Shown here: piece by piece, positions 21,801 through 31,745 of the stretch
How the letters are laid out: each line of letters begins with the position of its first letter
Position numbering within the stretch: position 1 is the first letter of the stretch
Origin: Bolinopsis microptera
Lineage: Eukaryota; Ctenophora; Tentaculata; Lobata; Bolinopsidae
Direction: 5' to 3'
DNA: 64,000 nucleotides
Assembly: GCF_026151205.1 (NCBI RefSeq)
Contig: NC_087072.1
Location: 22,038,103 to 22,102,102 of the forward strand
Made by a program: the position numbers and the translations under genes
The notes under the pieces: generated by a model
The model's database searches: none
What the model was told of the DNA's origin: nothing
Seen by the model: the letters and a program-made list of their open reading frames with translations, nothing else

Positions 21801-24800
21801 AAAGTGCCGTTTGGAAGCCACGCCGTGGGCATCTTCTTCGACATAGTTCATGAAATCTGCCGCAATCGAGACAAAAATATAACCAGTTCTAGATGGAGAA
21901 ATAAGGCGATTAGCATTATTTTACAAGTTTCAAGCAGCAATGGTCTTCAACTTACAGATATAATTAGAAACTCGTTGCACGTCCACAGGATTTCAGATCG
22001 GAACAAAGTGTGCTACCTATCAGTTGTAAAGATGCTCAGTTCCCTAGTTAGCGGACCCCCTTATTTCTACCCTCTTTTCATCGACAAACAGATTTGTTTA
22101 GCATTATTGGGTGGCCTTAAATTCATAAAGGAGTCCGGGCAATCGTTTAAAAATGGAGAGTTTGACGATGTGGTAGCAGGTACAGCCAGAATCCTCAGCG
22201 CATGGGGATGCAACTATCCAGAAGATTGTTCGAAAGCATTCGACAAAACAACAAGAATCTTGATTTTGAAGCTGGACGCTTTGGAGATAAAAGAGTTTTA
22301 CAAACGGTACTTGGAGGAGCGGGAACACAAATGCTATACCATGACGTCCAAGAAGGAATACCTTATGAGACTTTTCCAAGTTTCACACTACGGAGACTGT
22401 ATTCAGCAGTGGTACATGATATTCTTCGGTTTGCTCTATCTGAGCCATGATGTACGTTCCAAACAATTTGATTTGGAAGATTTTCTACTCAATTTGATGA
22501 TATTCCTGCTGTCATTTCTTTCTATGATCTACACTAACTATCTGTCGTTTGAGGCTCGTGTGCGACACAATAGAGATACGTTTACTTCGGATACTGTTAT
22601 ATGGGAGGGGGAGCAGCCTGATGATGGATCTACAATTTTAAGGAACAGAATACGGTATTATCTTATACCTTTCTCAAACAGCTTTTCTTATAATAACGTT
22701 TTAACTTTCCTGCAGATGCGACTGATTTTGGACGTGAAAGAGATTTTGAACCACAAGCCACAACTTATTCGGGTTCTTGAAAGAAAGATTAAAAACTTGT
22801 CCACACTCAAGCTTTACTTGAAACTTTGTGGTATTGTCAGTATGATTTTGCATTCGTTAGTGATCGCAAAAGTCATTCTCGCAACGGAGACATTCGGCGA
22901 CTTGTTGCCAAACAAACAGGATGCAAATGAAACAATCCATGAAATCACAGATGCACGTGACATATTTCATTTCTTCTCCGTCATCTCTAACTCACCAATA
23001 ACCTTGAAGATAGAACTCGCAATAGTGTTGCTATCAATGATTTGGAGTGCCTACAGCACTGGAGATAGTTTAGCTACATACGAAACAAATAGTAGCAGTT
23101 CCAACGACCGGCAGTTCCTCATTCTAACAGTACATCACTTCGTTGCGATACTCTGCCGTCTGATACTAGTGAACTTGATCTATTTTGTAAGTGGTACTTT
23201 TGCCCTCTTCTTTGTCGGTGTGCACACTTCCATATCCTTCCTACTAAACCTTCTTACCTCCCACAAATACCACGATCCAGCCTTAGATGAAGAGAAACAG
23301 AAAAGTGCTCTTCAGAGGCCTATCTTGCTCGCTCTCAGACGATCCACAACATGGGTTCAGGCTACCAGTCTCCTATTGAGGCTCCTGGCCTTCTCTGTTT
23401 CCGAAACCTTGATCGTCTCTGTGAGACATCCGATAGACATGCTAGATGCAATATACCACGAGTGGCACGAGAAGGCTGAATTTGACCTAGCTCCTACTTT
23501 TATATTACACATTGTGGAAATACTACTAGCCGCGGTCATTTTACAGAACTCTCCTGTTTTCATTATTATATGCATTTTAAACATTTCATCTTGGATCGTC
23601 CTGGTGGTCTATCTTAAAGCACGAACCAAAAAGGGGAACGAATGGGAATCAGAACAGAACACGTTTTGCGATGAGACCGTTGCCGTATGTAATGTTGAGA
23701 CCTATGGTATTTGATTAGTTTTTTTAAAGTACCGTGTGTAAATGTTTGCCAATGAGATGGAGCTGTAAACTTTAGCTAGTAATCTGCAGTTACATTTCAG
23801 ATAACATAAGTAATTACCATATTGGTGTGAATGAAGAAATTTGAGCTTAACCAGCTTACTACGTGGTTAAATATTTTATAGTGATTATATTTACAGTTAT
23901 TATGATTTTACACCACGTAATTATGTGTTGGGTTTTGAGTTTGATGGTTCAGAATTCTGTATTATTTTGAGATAAAAATTATACAAATAAGTACTCAAAT
24001 TAAAGATTGAATACTCATTTTGAAGACATTGAACGATAAGTAAATTGTAAAGTCCCTATTTTGCCATACGTACCTTTAATTTCCAGTAGCAACGGCGATG
24101 AAAGTTGGGCACTGCTTCATTGTGTACATACGCCCCGTAGAGACACTGTAAGTAGAAGTACTAGTGTAAATTGTGCTAGTGTTGCATACAATAGCACTTC
24201 TAATTATGAAAATTACTAATACAGCTCCGAGCTTAATTTGCCAAATGTATTGTACACATGTTTATGACAAACGCGCGCACTTCGAGCGATCAATTCCGTT
24301 GCACTAAGTTTTGGCACCAGAGTACTTTAAGTAATAATTGAGCTCTAAAACTAGCAATAGAAGGGCCGCGCGATGGTGGTATCATAGGCAATATCTATTA
24401 TACGTTGCACCTTAAAGAAGCTACAGTAAAAATGATCATGCGAAAAAATCTATCATTGGCTTAATACGATAACTTAAATTTTTGAATCAAACTCAACATC
24501 AAGAAATACGATATGACAGAGAGTAGGACGACAGTCTCAGTGAATAGACTGCAGCAGTCAAAACAGATATTGTCAGGTTTCTTAGTGCGATAAAGTTAGT
24601 GCACAAGCTGTGATAATGACATAACAAGCCTTAAACTCTGTCTATATTTTCATGGCTGGCTAATTTAAAGAGCAGAGAAGAGTAAAGTTCCACGAAACAG
24701 TAGGGAGGTGGTACTAGACGCAAGTTTAGTGTACATTTTGAAATGCACGTGACTACTAATCAGCTTGCAGCAACCGTTCAAATTCCAGGATCGCTGTCAG

Positions 24801-27800
24801 CTGCATGTTAAAACAAACTTGTACTAAATGTTGCCATCTATTAGCTCAGTGTTAGAGCTATGTCAAACTATTTATTAGGAAATAAAGTACCGAAGTGTTG
24901 TTACCTCGACTCCGTTAACCTTTAGTTTCATGTGATCCTCTCTAACATTTTTACCGTCTTTTCTTTTCTTCCACTCATATCCATCTGTCTTGTAACGCAC
25001 CTAAGATAAATTTCAAATTAGTAGGATACAAAATCAAGGGATGATTCAATGTATAGACTAGAAACTATAGTTCATGATTAAGACCAGTAGATGGGGGTGA
25101 TGCAACGTCAATAAATGTCAATTAATGTCAATTAATGTCAATTAATGTCAATTAATGTCAATTAATGTCAATGTCAGTTTTGCAAAATTTTGGAATACTG
25201 ACATTAATTGACACGATATTTTTCGACCAGAGATTATGTAGTTCTACCATATTTTTAGCACTTTAGAACGTTTATATCATCAATTTATTCACTACTATCA
25301 CATATGGAAATGTGAAATGTGAAAAAAATTCAGATCATTAAACAATAAAACTAATATAATACGGTTTTCCTAAATTTAATTTTCTTAAATGGGCGTGGCC
25401 ATCCAAGGGCGTGGTTCTCAACATCATCAGAACTTAAAACCCACATTAAACGAAATGCCTTCATGACATTTATATTTGAATAACGAATCTTAAACAGCTA
25501 ACATTACTCCTTCATACTAAAAAAGCCGATTCTAGATATTTTACCTGTATAAGAAACCAATAAAATATGGGCGTGGCCGGTGGGGACCGAAGATGGAAGA
25601 GTTGGAAGCTGAAATTTTTTTTTGTGGTCTTTGAACCTCAGGATCAACAGATAAGAACATACTCATAATTATTCAAGGACATTTTGTTTTTTTGAACCGG
25701 TCTAACTTACATAGACGTGAATATCTGGAATATTTATCGAATAATGATAATCTCAAATTTCAAGACAAATTAATGTCAAATTAATGTTTTACAAACTATA
25801 TCCTTATGTCCCTAGAAGGGTGTTCTGCTAACAGTTTTCGACTGACTTGAATGTCCTGCACAGCAGATTGAAGCTTCTTAAATTATTTTTTATTCTTATT
25901 GTATTACTGTGTAAATTTGATTCTAATTCTAATTCTAATTCTAATTAATGTCAATTAATGTCAATTAATGTCAATTAATGTCAATTAATGTCAATTAATG
26001 TCAATTAATGTCAATTAATGTCAATGTCAGTTTGGGGTTTTTATGAAATACTGACATTAATTGACGTTGCATCACCCCCCAGTAGATTAGCTGAAAGCCT
26101 TGATAGTTGATAAAGAATCTTTTTATAAGTTCCATGTAATTACACGACATTTTCGTCAAAGATCTGCACCTTAATTACACTCTATATGCCGTACACTAAT
26201 AAGTAATAATAGAGTTGTATGTGTTACGTCACAATACAATTATTCTAGAATCGAAAGGAAATTCCATTCGAATAGCTAGACAGCTCTGTTATGAAATTGT
26301 ATTTTAGTATTTGACGAAGGAGAGCTGTTTACCTTGACATATTTAGCGATCAAAATATTTAACGTATGCAACGATCCTAAGTCAAATAACCTAATTACAT
26401 GACGACGAAAACAAAATTTTAAACATTTTAGCAAGGGTATCATGGTATGGCTAACTTGATATTTAAGCACTATTATCATCAGCTGTATAATTATCATTTC
26501 TTCAGGACAAATATCGTAGTTAGGTATTTATATACTGCATCCTAGCACAATGCACATTCAGACAGATTTATACTATTTTCCATGCCAAGTGGTCTTGAGG
26601 TATTTTAATTTGATGTGAAATAGTTTGGAGCTTAGACGAAGTGAGCCTTATCGCAACTTTTCTTTTTGATAAAATAAAATTAGAACTCGAGTTCATTGCC
26701 AAAATGAGGCTGGGAAATGAGAAAGAAGTATTTCTGACACCGCTATGAATATAATAATGCTGTTCTAATTATTAGTGCACAGTATAAAATGAATAGCAAA
26801 ATGGGAGTGAGCGGTTACGTTACTTACGGTGTCCTTTCGGTGATAGTTTATGGTATTAATTAATGTTATGTCACAACTAATCAACTTATCAATAGGAAAG
26901 AGTATGAGAAGAGGGGCAACTACACAATCCAATTTTTTGGTTTGTAAAAACATAATATATTCGCCTCACGACATGTTCTTGGTAACCTTAAATACCCCTT
27001 AAAGGTCCCTAGAGTAACATTCCGGTCAGGAAAATTTCTGTGGAATATTCAAGAATGTGACGCAGCTCTACAGTTTTGTGCACATAAAATACCATTAATT
27101 ATGCCTTTAAAGGTTTATGATTTGGTTGAATCACCTGCTCCGCTAATATAACACTTAAATTTAGAGGCTCCGTGTCCTGTTACAAACTTCATAAAATATA
27201 TCGTTGCCATTTTCAGATTCAATTTCTCGATTTGAAAGTTTATGATATTACTTATGTTATAAAAGTATAATTATTTAAAGTATGATGTATCTAAGATGAG
27301 GTTACCTTGGTTCTGTCGAACAGTAGCATAGCTCCATTCTTGGCACGTACTATGTGTTTCTTCTTTAACACGTGAAAGTTCAGGCAAGCGTAGTTCAAGT
27401 ATTGCAATATCTCCTGATAATGAGATAGTTTATTAACATTCAAGGCCACAGGGGGGGTCCAAGACCAAACAAATTTTTCCCCCCAGTTGGCAGACCACGT
27501 ACTACCTGACGCTCGCGTACCTCCCCTAGCCCCCCAGAGCGCCTAGTTTGTCGTAAAATTGAGGTTAACATTGCCTATTTTATTAGTTAACATCACAAAT
27601 AACCAGTTCTTAACATTTTGTTGCTCTCATCATAAGTTAAACTTATTCATGGGTACCAATTGGCCGTCCAACGTCAACAAAACTATTATATGCCCTTTAT
27701 TTTGACGTTAACATATTTTCTTAAAAATCAGTCTTTTGGCTCTCCTGAAAACACCTTTAAAATCTATCTTCTCCTAGAGCTTTCATCCGTTTCAGCTCAA

Positions 27801-28871
27801 ATTTGGAACACATGTTCCTAAGATAGTCACAGTTAGGAAGTATGGGGCGATTTTTAAAATTTTGCTTCTAACTCTTTTTATGAGGTTGACTGTCGAAAAT
27901 TGTCGAAAATATCGTGACGCATACTTATTGTTAACCTCATATCTCAGCTTAGGGGCAAAATATCAAAAACCGCCTCATATTTCCGTTGGACAAGACCTTG
28001 AAAAACACTTTTGCCAAGTTACAAGGCCCATGATGTAAACTGTAAAAGATGATAGATTTCTGCCAAAACCTTAAGTTTTCATTTACAATAGAATTACAGG
28101 TAAACCTAAAACTTTGACACGCGATATCTACAGATGGGAAACTTTTTTTTCGTTGAGGACAAAAGCATTTGAAAATTTAGATCGAGCTCTACAACATATC
28201 TCAAAATCTCAGAAATGACCTCGGACCCCCCCCCCCCCCCCCCCCGCCCCCCGCCCCCCCCCCCCTCCTGTGGCCTTAAGTGTTGAGGTGATGCTGAAAA
28301 TGAGGAATATATAAATAGGCTGACTATAATTCTTCAGCTAGGCTTGGTGTGATATGCTTCGAAACGAATTAAAGAGTTTACAGTTGCTTAATTTAAAATT
28401 ACCTGATCCAACTTCTTATAGTTCATAGAACCAATCTTTATAATTACAATCAAGATAATCAAGATAAGATAGAATTAGGATAGAAGATACACAATTAAGT
28501 AGGTAGAAAACAAATTAAATTTAACGTTTCAAGAGAATACAAATCTAACATTTCAGGAGAATACAAATCTAACGTTTCAGGAGAATACAAATCTAACTTG
28601 AAATCAACTGACCTCGTTAGTATTCCAACGGTACTTGCATTCTGGAACTGCAAGATGAAATCATTTGACTGAATTGAATCCCAGAAATCAAGAGTTAGAG
28701 ACCGTTGAAATTAAGAAGTGACACAAAAGAAATTGAAGATTATTTAGACAGGATCCCTAAAATCATGCAAAATCGAGGAGAAACTCTTGGACGAGAAGAG
28801 GATTATTTAACCCAATTTACGGATTTAAATGAATAATCTTATTTATACTTACTTTTCTCAATTCCCACCAT
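12884..28871 (-). CDS. CAMTA: Calmodulin-binding transcription activator (CAMTA)
   Basis: Fifteen coding exons on the minus strand, all GT..AG and phase-consistent, total 825 codons: 28853-28871, 28613-28647, 27306-27413, 24905-25000, 24074-24145, 17575-17683, 16762-16943, 16264-16623, 15593-15697, 15145-15259, 14711-15042, 14363-14453, 13907-14106, 13232-13698, 12884-13070. The start ATG follows an in-frame stop and gives MVGIEKIPECKYRWNTNEEIL. The CG-1 DNA-binding domain follows (GYEWKKRKDGKNVREDHMKL, FHRRCYW, VLVHYL). Then come a long acidic/serine-rich middle, an IPT/TIG fold (ISPEWAFLAGGEK to about TKFTYRE), ankyrin repeats (VHLAAAVGYSRLL, ALVWACVGGH) and IQ motifs (AAIRIQTRFR, AAKTIQRCWRQ) that would bind calmodulin. 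It is shorter than vertebrate CAMTA1/2 but in complete domain order. It acts in the nucleus as a Ca2+-responsive transcription factor (family knowledge). The first tiny exon is the least certain part. Confidence 0.93.
15829..15860. repeat. Homopolymeric G run in a CAMTA intron
   Basis: An almost pure run of about 28 G, followed by ATGGGGG. It is next to the 3' end of the minus-strand SINE and may be its tail or the relic of another G-run terminus. A similar G-rich tract lies at about 13107-13121 in the last CAMTA intron. Confidence 0.8.
15900..16217 (-). mobile_element. tRNA-derived SINE, minus strand, in a CAMTA intron
   Basis: Read on the minus strand, the head at 16217-16140 is Ser/Leu-tRNA-like: GGTGGCCGAGTGGTTAGC (A box) and GGCGGTTCGAATACCG (B box). 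The body then contains AGCTAAGGATTCCG, CTCAGCCGAATGATCGG, GAGTAGCTGCCCATTGCAG and GAAGCCTCGGGGG. The same body blocks, in the same order, occur in the plus-strand SINE near 5340-5470, whose head is different. The CAMTA exon at 16264-16623 lies just beyond the SINE head. Confidence 0.78.
17035..17580. repeat. Minisatellite abutting and containing a CAMTA 5' splice site
   Basis: On the minus strand the units read about ACATATGTTAGTCCATGTTA plus ACATTTA, with many variants of about 20 to 35 bp. The CG-1 exon 17575-17683 ends ...AACATAT|GTTAGT, and this donor belongs to the first unit of the array. Most following units repeat (C)ATATGTTAGTCC. The array occupies most of the intron up to about 90 nt from the next acceptor. 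Confidence 0.88.
18455..18716. repeat. 13-bp purine-rich minisatellite (GGGAGGAGGAAACA)
   Basis: About 20 units of GGAGGAGGAAACAG with small variants lie in the large CAMTA intron. On the CAMTA-sense strand it is a long pyrimidine tract (CCTGTTTCCTCCTCC), about 770 nt upstream of the acceptor at 17683. The plus-strand Arg/Glu/Gly frame through it is repeat-derived. Confidence 0.9.
19572..23714 (+). CDS. Large intronless gene nested in a CAMTA intron: helical solenoid plus XK-related-like membrane domain
   Basis: An uninterrupted frame of 1380 codons. An in-frame TAG lies two codons before the ATG. Residues 1 to about 940 are predominantly amphipathic helices with Leu/Ile spacing like an ARM/HEAT solenoid, with no catalytic motif that I recognise. 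From about residue 943 to 1355 there are around eight to ten hydrophobic segments (WYMIFFGLLYL, LLNLMIFLLSFLSMIY, VLTFLQMRLILDV, LAIVLLSMIWSAYSTGDSL, LILVNLIYFVSGTFALFFVG, ILHIVEILLAAVIL). Their order and spacing resemble XK-related (XKR) scramblase-type proteins, notably the SMIWSAYS and FALFFVGVH-like helices. A short acidic cytosolic tail follows (ETVAVCNVETYGI). There is no N-terminal signal. The gene lies wholly within CAMTA intron 17684-24073 on the opposite strand, and intronlessness amid intron-rich genes suggests a retrocopy origin. The gene is well supported; the XKR relationship is a pattern-based inference and could be wrong. Confidence 0.85.
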   Translation: MCTNTRDYLETVLKDQKANITVRPEDVSFWVVVTDRDLFSCLPVERQRYLISTPSQELVINNSLTDFVDKRVFNDYYDILTEESQREIVFDDTVLSIGDSEYRLLDNRVSVHLSLLRTLTDKSVLVDVLDCTVWFLSSPDRLFKYLVQRYGNSIIHTLVDHQKKRLYIRSTLDIVRNLTVLNAMKMRLNNKNTLELMEKHEGWISDLQNELEGTISNKDSIHVIGFISELCFVLRLYRDTVTYDRYLHDDQVQLINRSIYRLNSTTISAVLKQTFICVKKMWLDSPEDKDIVIELLVYIKKIVRRVRMSLGDADDFSTVIKKTSAGDGTFMIDDLLDLINSSSRSQSSIQKEDLHILILSFDILQIVTYVPRSQEMGNEIVANWARYLQKWRNQIIYSTTTVLAKVRSILLVEQCSKIFSNVLLRIPEVQEYSHDFNSRHLTDEQISDELINCMITLIKEISANLIECPLESYDRLLFSYSVPSSEGRSSFSLDTRSEDLSSDWMRISWLFNNNKDEYVKELKKRLLKCVKVCTSFDEQNLGRLTRMILQKIIREVRQPALECILNISSEILDKNAVTEMTRLTFTLLIRIPKYLSSFSGTDENTGVGEMDAQMKPLIPRLLEFAIKHNHHAMAYLTMWYTSNYFKINVANLHQSVYLSNDYLKDVDSQNVIHSIEDFKQEAGAIVTFLEKCANFEPSQHNLAMEKLFAHTKVVLNSIKCPRAQCEALVHCQDLWGKLSQIFLKVPFGSHAVGIFFDIVHEICRNRDKNITSSRWRNKAISIILQVSSSNGLQLTDIIRNSLHVHRISDRNKVCYLSVVKMLSSLVSGPPYFYPLFIDKQICLALLGGLKFIKESGQSFKNGEFDDVVAGTARILSAWGCNYPEDCSKAFDKTTRILILKLDALEIKEFYKRYLEEREHKCYTMTSKKEYLMRLFQVSHYGDCIQQWYMIFFGLLYLSHDVRSKQFDLEDFLLNLMIFLLSFLSMIYTNYLSFEARVRHNRDTFTSDTVIWEGEQPDDGSTILRNRIRYYLIPFSNSFSYNNVLTFLQMRLILDVKEILNHKPQLIRVLERKIKNLSTLKLYLKLCGIVSMILHSLVIAKVILATETFGDLLPNKQDANETIHEITDARDIFHFFSVISNSPITLKIELAIVLLSMIWSAYSTGDSLATYETNSSSSNDRQFLILTVHHFVAILCRLILVNLIYFVSGTFALFFVGVHTSISFLLNLLTSHKYHDPALDEEKQKSALQRPILLALRRSTTWVQATSLLLRLLAFSVSETLIVSVRHPIDMLDAIYHEWHEKAEFDLAPTFILHIVEILLAAVILQNSPVFIIICILNISSWIVLVVYLKARTKKGNEWESEQNTFCDETVAVCNVETYGI
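25093..26079. mobile_element. Non-autonomous DNA element with GGGGG...CCCCC ends and 8-bp target duplication
   Basis: The terminal inverted repeats read GGGGGTGATGCAACGTCAAT. They are flanked by direct CAGTAGAT (25085-25092 and 26080-26087). Subterminal arrays of the 10-mer TCAATTAATG sit at both ends (about six units left, about twelve right), followed on both sides by a TGTCAGT...ACTGACATTAATTGAC hairpin. No coding capacity. It lies in a CAMTA intron. Confidence 0.88.
27442..28277. mobile_element. Fold-back or MITE-like element with AAGGCCACAGGGGGGG ends
   Basis: The left end AAGGCCACAGGGGGGGTCC is matched in inverse by the right end, GGACC followed by about 50 C (two interruptions) and CTCCTGTGGCCTT. 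It is 836 bp and lies in a CAMTA intron between the exons at 27413 and 28613. No clear target duplication was seen. No open frame of note. Confidence 0.75.
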
Positions 28872-29862
28872 TGAAAGAGAAAATATGTTTTATGCTTTCA
28901 TTCTGGTAGTTGTTCAACATTTTCCATCTGGAAGATAGTTAAGGTTACAATTTTCTTTATTGTACATTATTCTACACTTTTGAAACAACATGTATAGTAC
29001 TACAAATAAAAGACGAAATTAAATAAAAAGATTTACGTAATCTTTTCTTATTTTTTACTCGCTGACATCGTTTACCATGGGTGTCAAGCACGTCAGCTTT
29101 GTGACATCCCACTAAAATAACGACTACATTGATTTTACATTTAATTATCCATTATCAAGCTTGATGCAAGTGTTACATTAACCACATGAAGATAACAACA
29201 ATAATCCTCATGGCTTTAGTCTGGTAATCTCTCAAAGGTAGCGGCTTACACTCGAATAAGATACTACTATCTGTAGTATCTATAGTATATCTTTCATTAT
29301 TATTATTTAATCTCTATTATAATTTAGAGTTGTCTTTGTGTCTGACTACCCACCGTACATTACATTCAGGATTGTCATGGTTTACTGTACAACAACTAAG
29401 AAATTGCACAAAATATTGCACCAAATATTGACTGCCCACTTACAGATTAGGTAACAATTTTGCAGCTGTACATTAACAATAATAATAGGGCGTAAGTAGA
29501 CATGTGCACAGATTTTTGGAGCGTCATTAGTCAGGAATTCTATTGTTAGAGATAAAACAGTTATGTTAGAAATTTACAAATCTTTGATAAGACCACACTT
29601 TGAATATTATGTACAGTTGTGGAACCTGCTACTCATGGTAGTTGGCAAATCATCCTTGAGTTGAAAGGTTTAAAGGGTTGAAAGGGTTAAAGGTTGAAAG
29701 GGTATTGGTATACAGCATGCAGCTTGGAAATTCGGAATTTAACTACATTGGTGAAAGGAGAATTCGCAGAGATCTCATAGAAATCTTCAGTGGTTTAGTA
29801 GAATACAGTTAAGATATTTTTAATATTAGTAGATCAAGTATGAATATTGTGCAATATTAAAA

Positions 29863-29898
<36 letters not shown>

Positions 29899-30528
29899 AA
29901 TGGGTATTTTTTTGTGAAACTTGATTTCGAGATAGCAGTTGACCAACAAACTAGGACCAAACTGCATAGTCTGTTTAAATGTGGATACTAAGGCGTAAAT
30001 ACCCCAAAAAATGAACAAAACTGCCCGTATCTTCGTTCGCAATATTCGCAGAATTGATTTCATTTATTTTGAAATAACTCAATCAGTTTTTAAAATTTTT
30101 GTATGAAATTTTCGGAGTCGACTCTAAATCGCATTTCCACTTTATTGTAGGAAGCTGATTTTTAATTTAGGCCTCCAAAAAATTTGGCGGCCAAATTCTT
30201 AAATTTTCCCGGCAAAATTCAGAATTTGCCGGGAAAGTTAAGGAACTTCATAAAGTCTTTCTTTCCGAGAAATTTTAAGATTTAAAATCTAGAGTGTTTT
30301 AAAAAGAATTGTATCCTAAATGAAATTTATTATGTCTTTATCATTGGAAAGTGTCAGATTAGGTGAATGGTGATAAGTACTAAGTAGGAAAAGAAGGTGT
30401 CATTATTATTTGAGTTGATTCGATTAGGGCTGTTGAGCCTGATAGCTCATAATTTGAAATGTCTGATTTATTAAAATTAACTTTGTAGATGATCTTATTA
30501 TTGATGATCTTATGTATCGATCATTATT
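28872..30528. other. Upstream region of CAMTA with a long G run
   Basis: Contains the presumed CAMTA 5' UTR and promoter area. A 34-G run at 29863-29896 is followed by CCAATGG, the same junction seen at the ends of the 9172-11029 element; a matching opposite end was not found. A short inverted repeat based on AATTTTCCCGGCAAA lies near 30200-30240. No gene recognised. Confidence 0.5.
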
Positions 30529-31714
30529 TTGTTCCTGCTGGGAAAAGAAAAGCAGGTACAGACGACCGGAAGGAGAGTCGTGGTTTTGGGATCCTGAGTG
30601 GGTATCGGGATTGGATAGTGCTGTCAGACCTTGAGGGGCAGCTTAAGTTTCCCAGTGAGATTGTGGAAACACGGCTGAGGCCGGACCTTGTGATATTCTC
30701 AAGGTCGGCAAAGACAGTTATTTGGTGGGAGCTAACAGTACCATCTGAAGAGCGGATCGCTGAATCGCACGAGTACAAGCTCGACCGATACAGCGGTCTG
30801 CAGGCTGAGATTCAGGCGAAAGGTTGGTGCTGTTATAATGCCGCAGTCGAAGTTGGAGCTAGGGGAGTGGTTGCGCAGAGTTTGGAGAGAGCTGCGAGGA
30901 GGATTGGTTTTAGGGGAAGAGAGCTGAAGAAGCTGGTACGGGACAGCGGGAAAGAAGCAGCCCACTGTTCCAGATGGATTTACTTGTTATCGAGAAAGAG
31001 GGAATGGGAGTTCAGGAAGGTTGGAGCTTGAGAGTTCACTATAACATCTAGAGGTACCATAAACGTTATCTCGTCGCCAATTGCGAGCTCTAACGGGTCT
31101 CCTCAAGTGACTCTCGGATCAGATGGTGGTTCAAGGGTGGACTGCTGGGGCGCCTGACAGGAAACCGTATTGCGATTTAAGCCCCGAAACGGTGTCAGGT
31201 TGGTAACTGATGATTCTGATCCATGCTCCTGTGAGTTTGCTGTTGTATCTCAACTCGCTAAACTGAGGCATCTCCGCATCTTGGGTGAATATGAGTACAT
31301 CTTCATACTAAACCCAGGTGTGGCATGTGTCAGTGAATACGGGCGAGCGGATGCAATAGCGAAGGTGGTGTGGCAAGGCCTAAAAGACACAGTCAGATAG
31401 TTGTCAGCTCGCTGACTGTAAGGGAGAAGGTATATCCGTATTTCGCTGCTACTGATGCAGTCCTTGATCTGGCAATCAAGGCTTCTCTGTTTTTCGTCTA
31501 ACTATGTACCGTTGGGCTTGTGGAACCCTTAGGGGGGACATACATAGGTTAGAATGGTTTTGTGCACCAAGAGGAGTGAGGGAATGAGGGTTGAAGAGAG
31601 AGAGCTAGAGAGTTGTTAGGGTGGTTAGGATCAGTAGGTGGAGTGTTTGGTTGGAGCGTTCTGTTTTTGCTGTATAGCATTTTAGTCACTCCGCAGTTTA
31701 TTAACTGTGTCTCA
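30529..31714 (+). mobile_element. 5'-truncated non-LTR retrotransposon with endonuclease-like C-terminal domain
   Basis: An open frame runs through the insert to 31031 and reads FVPAGKRK..., then RPDLVIFS....VIWWELTVPSEER, YKLDRYSGLQAEI, and VEVGARG. This resembles the C-terminal restriction-like endonuclease region (PD...ELT...K) seen in R2-type and related elements that are abundant in invertebrates. About 680 bp of 3' sequence follows, without a poly(A) tail. The insert is bounded by a 31-bp perfect direct repeat (30498-30528 and 31715-31745), as expected for a target-primed insertion. A second partial copy of that target sequence follows at about 31778-31812. Confidence 0.7.
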
Positions 31715-31745
31715 ACTCTGATTATTGATGATCTTATGTATCGAT

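Noticed and set aside
27442-28277. 8-bp target duplication for this element
   Set aside because: The flanks (ACATTC and AAGTGTTG) are not direct repeats; similarity beyond the ends is inverted, so I left the duplication uncalled.
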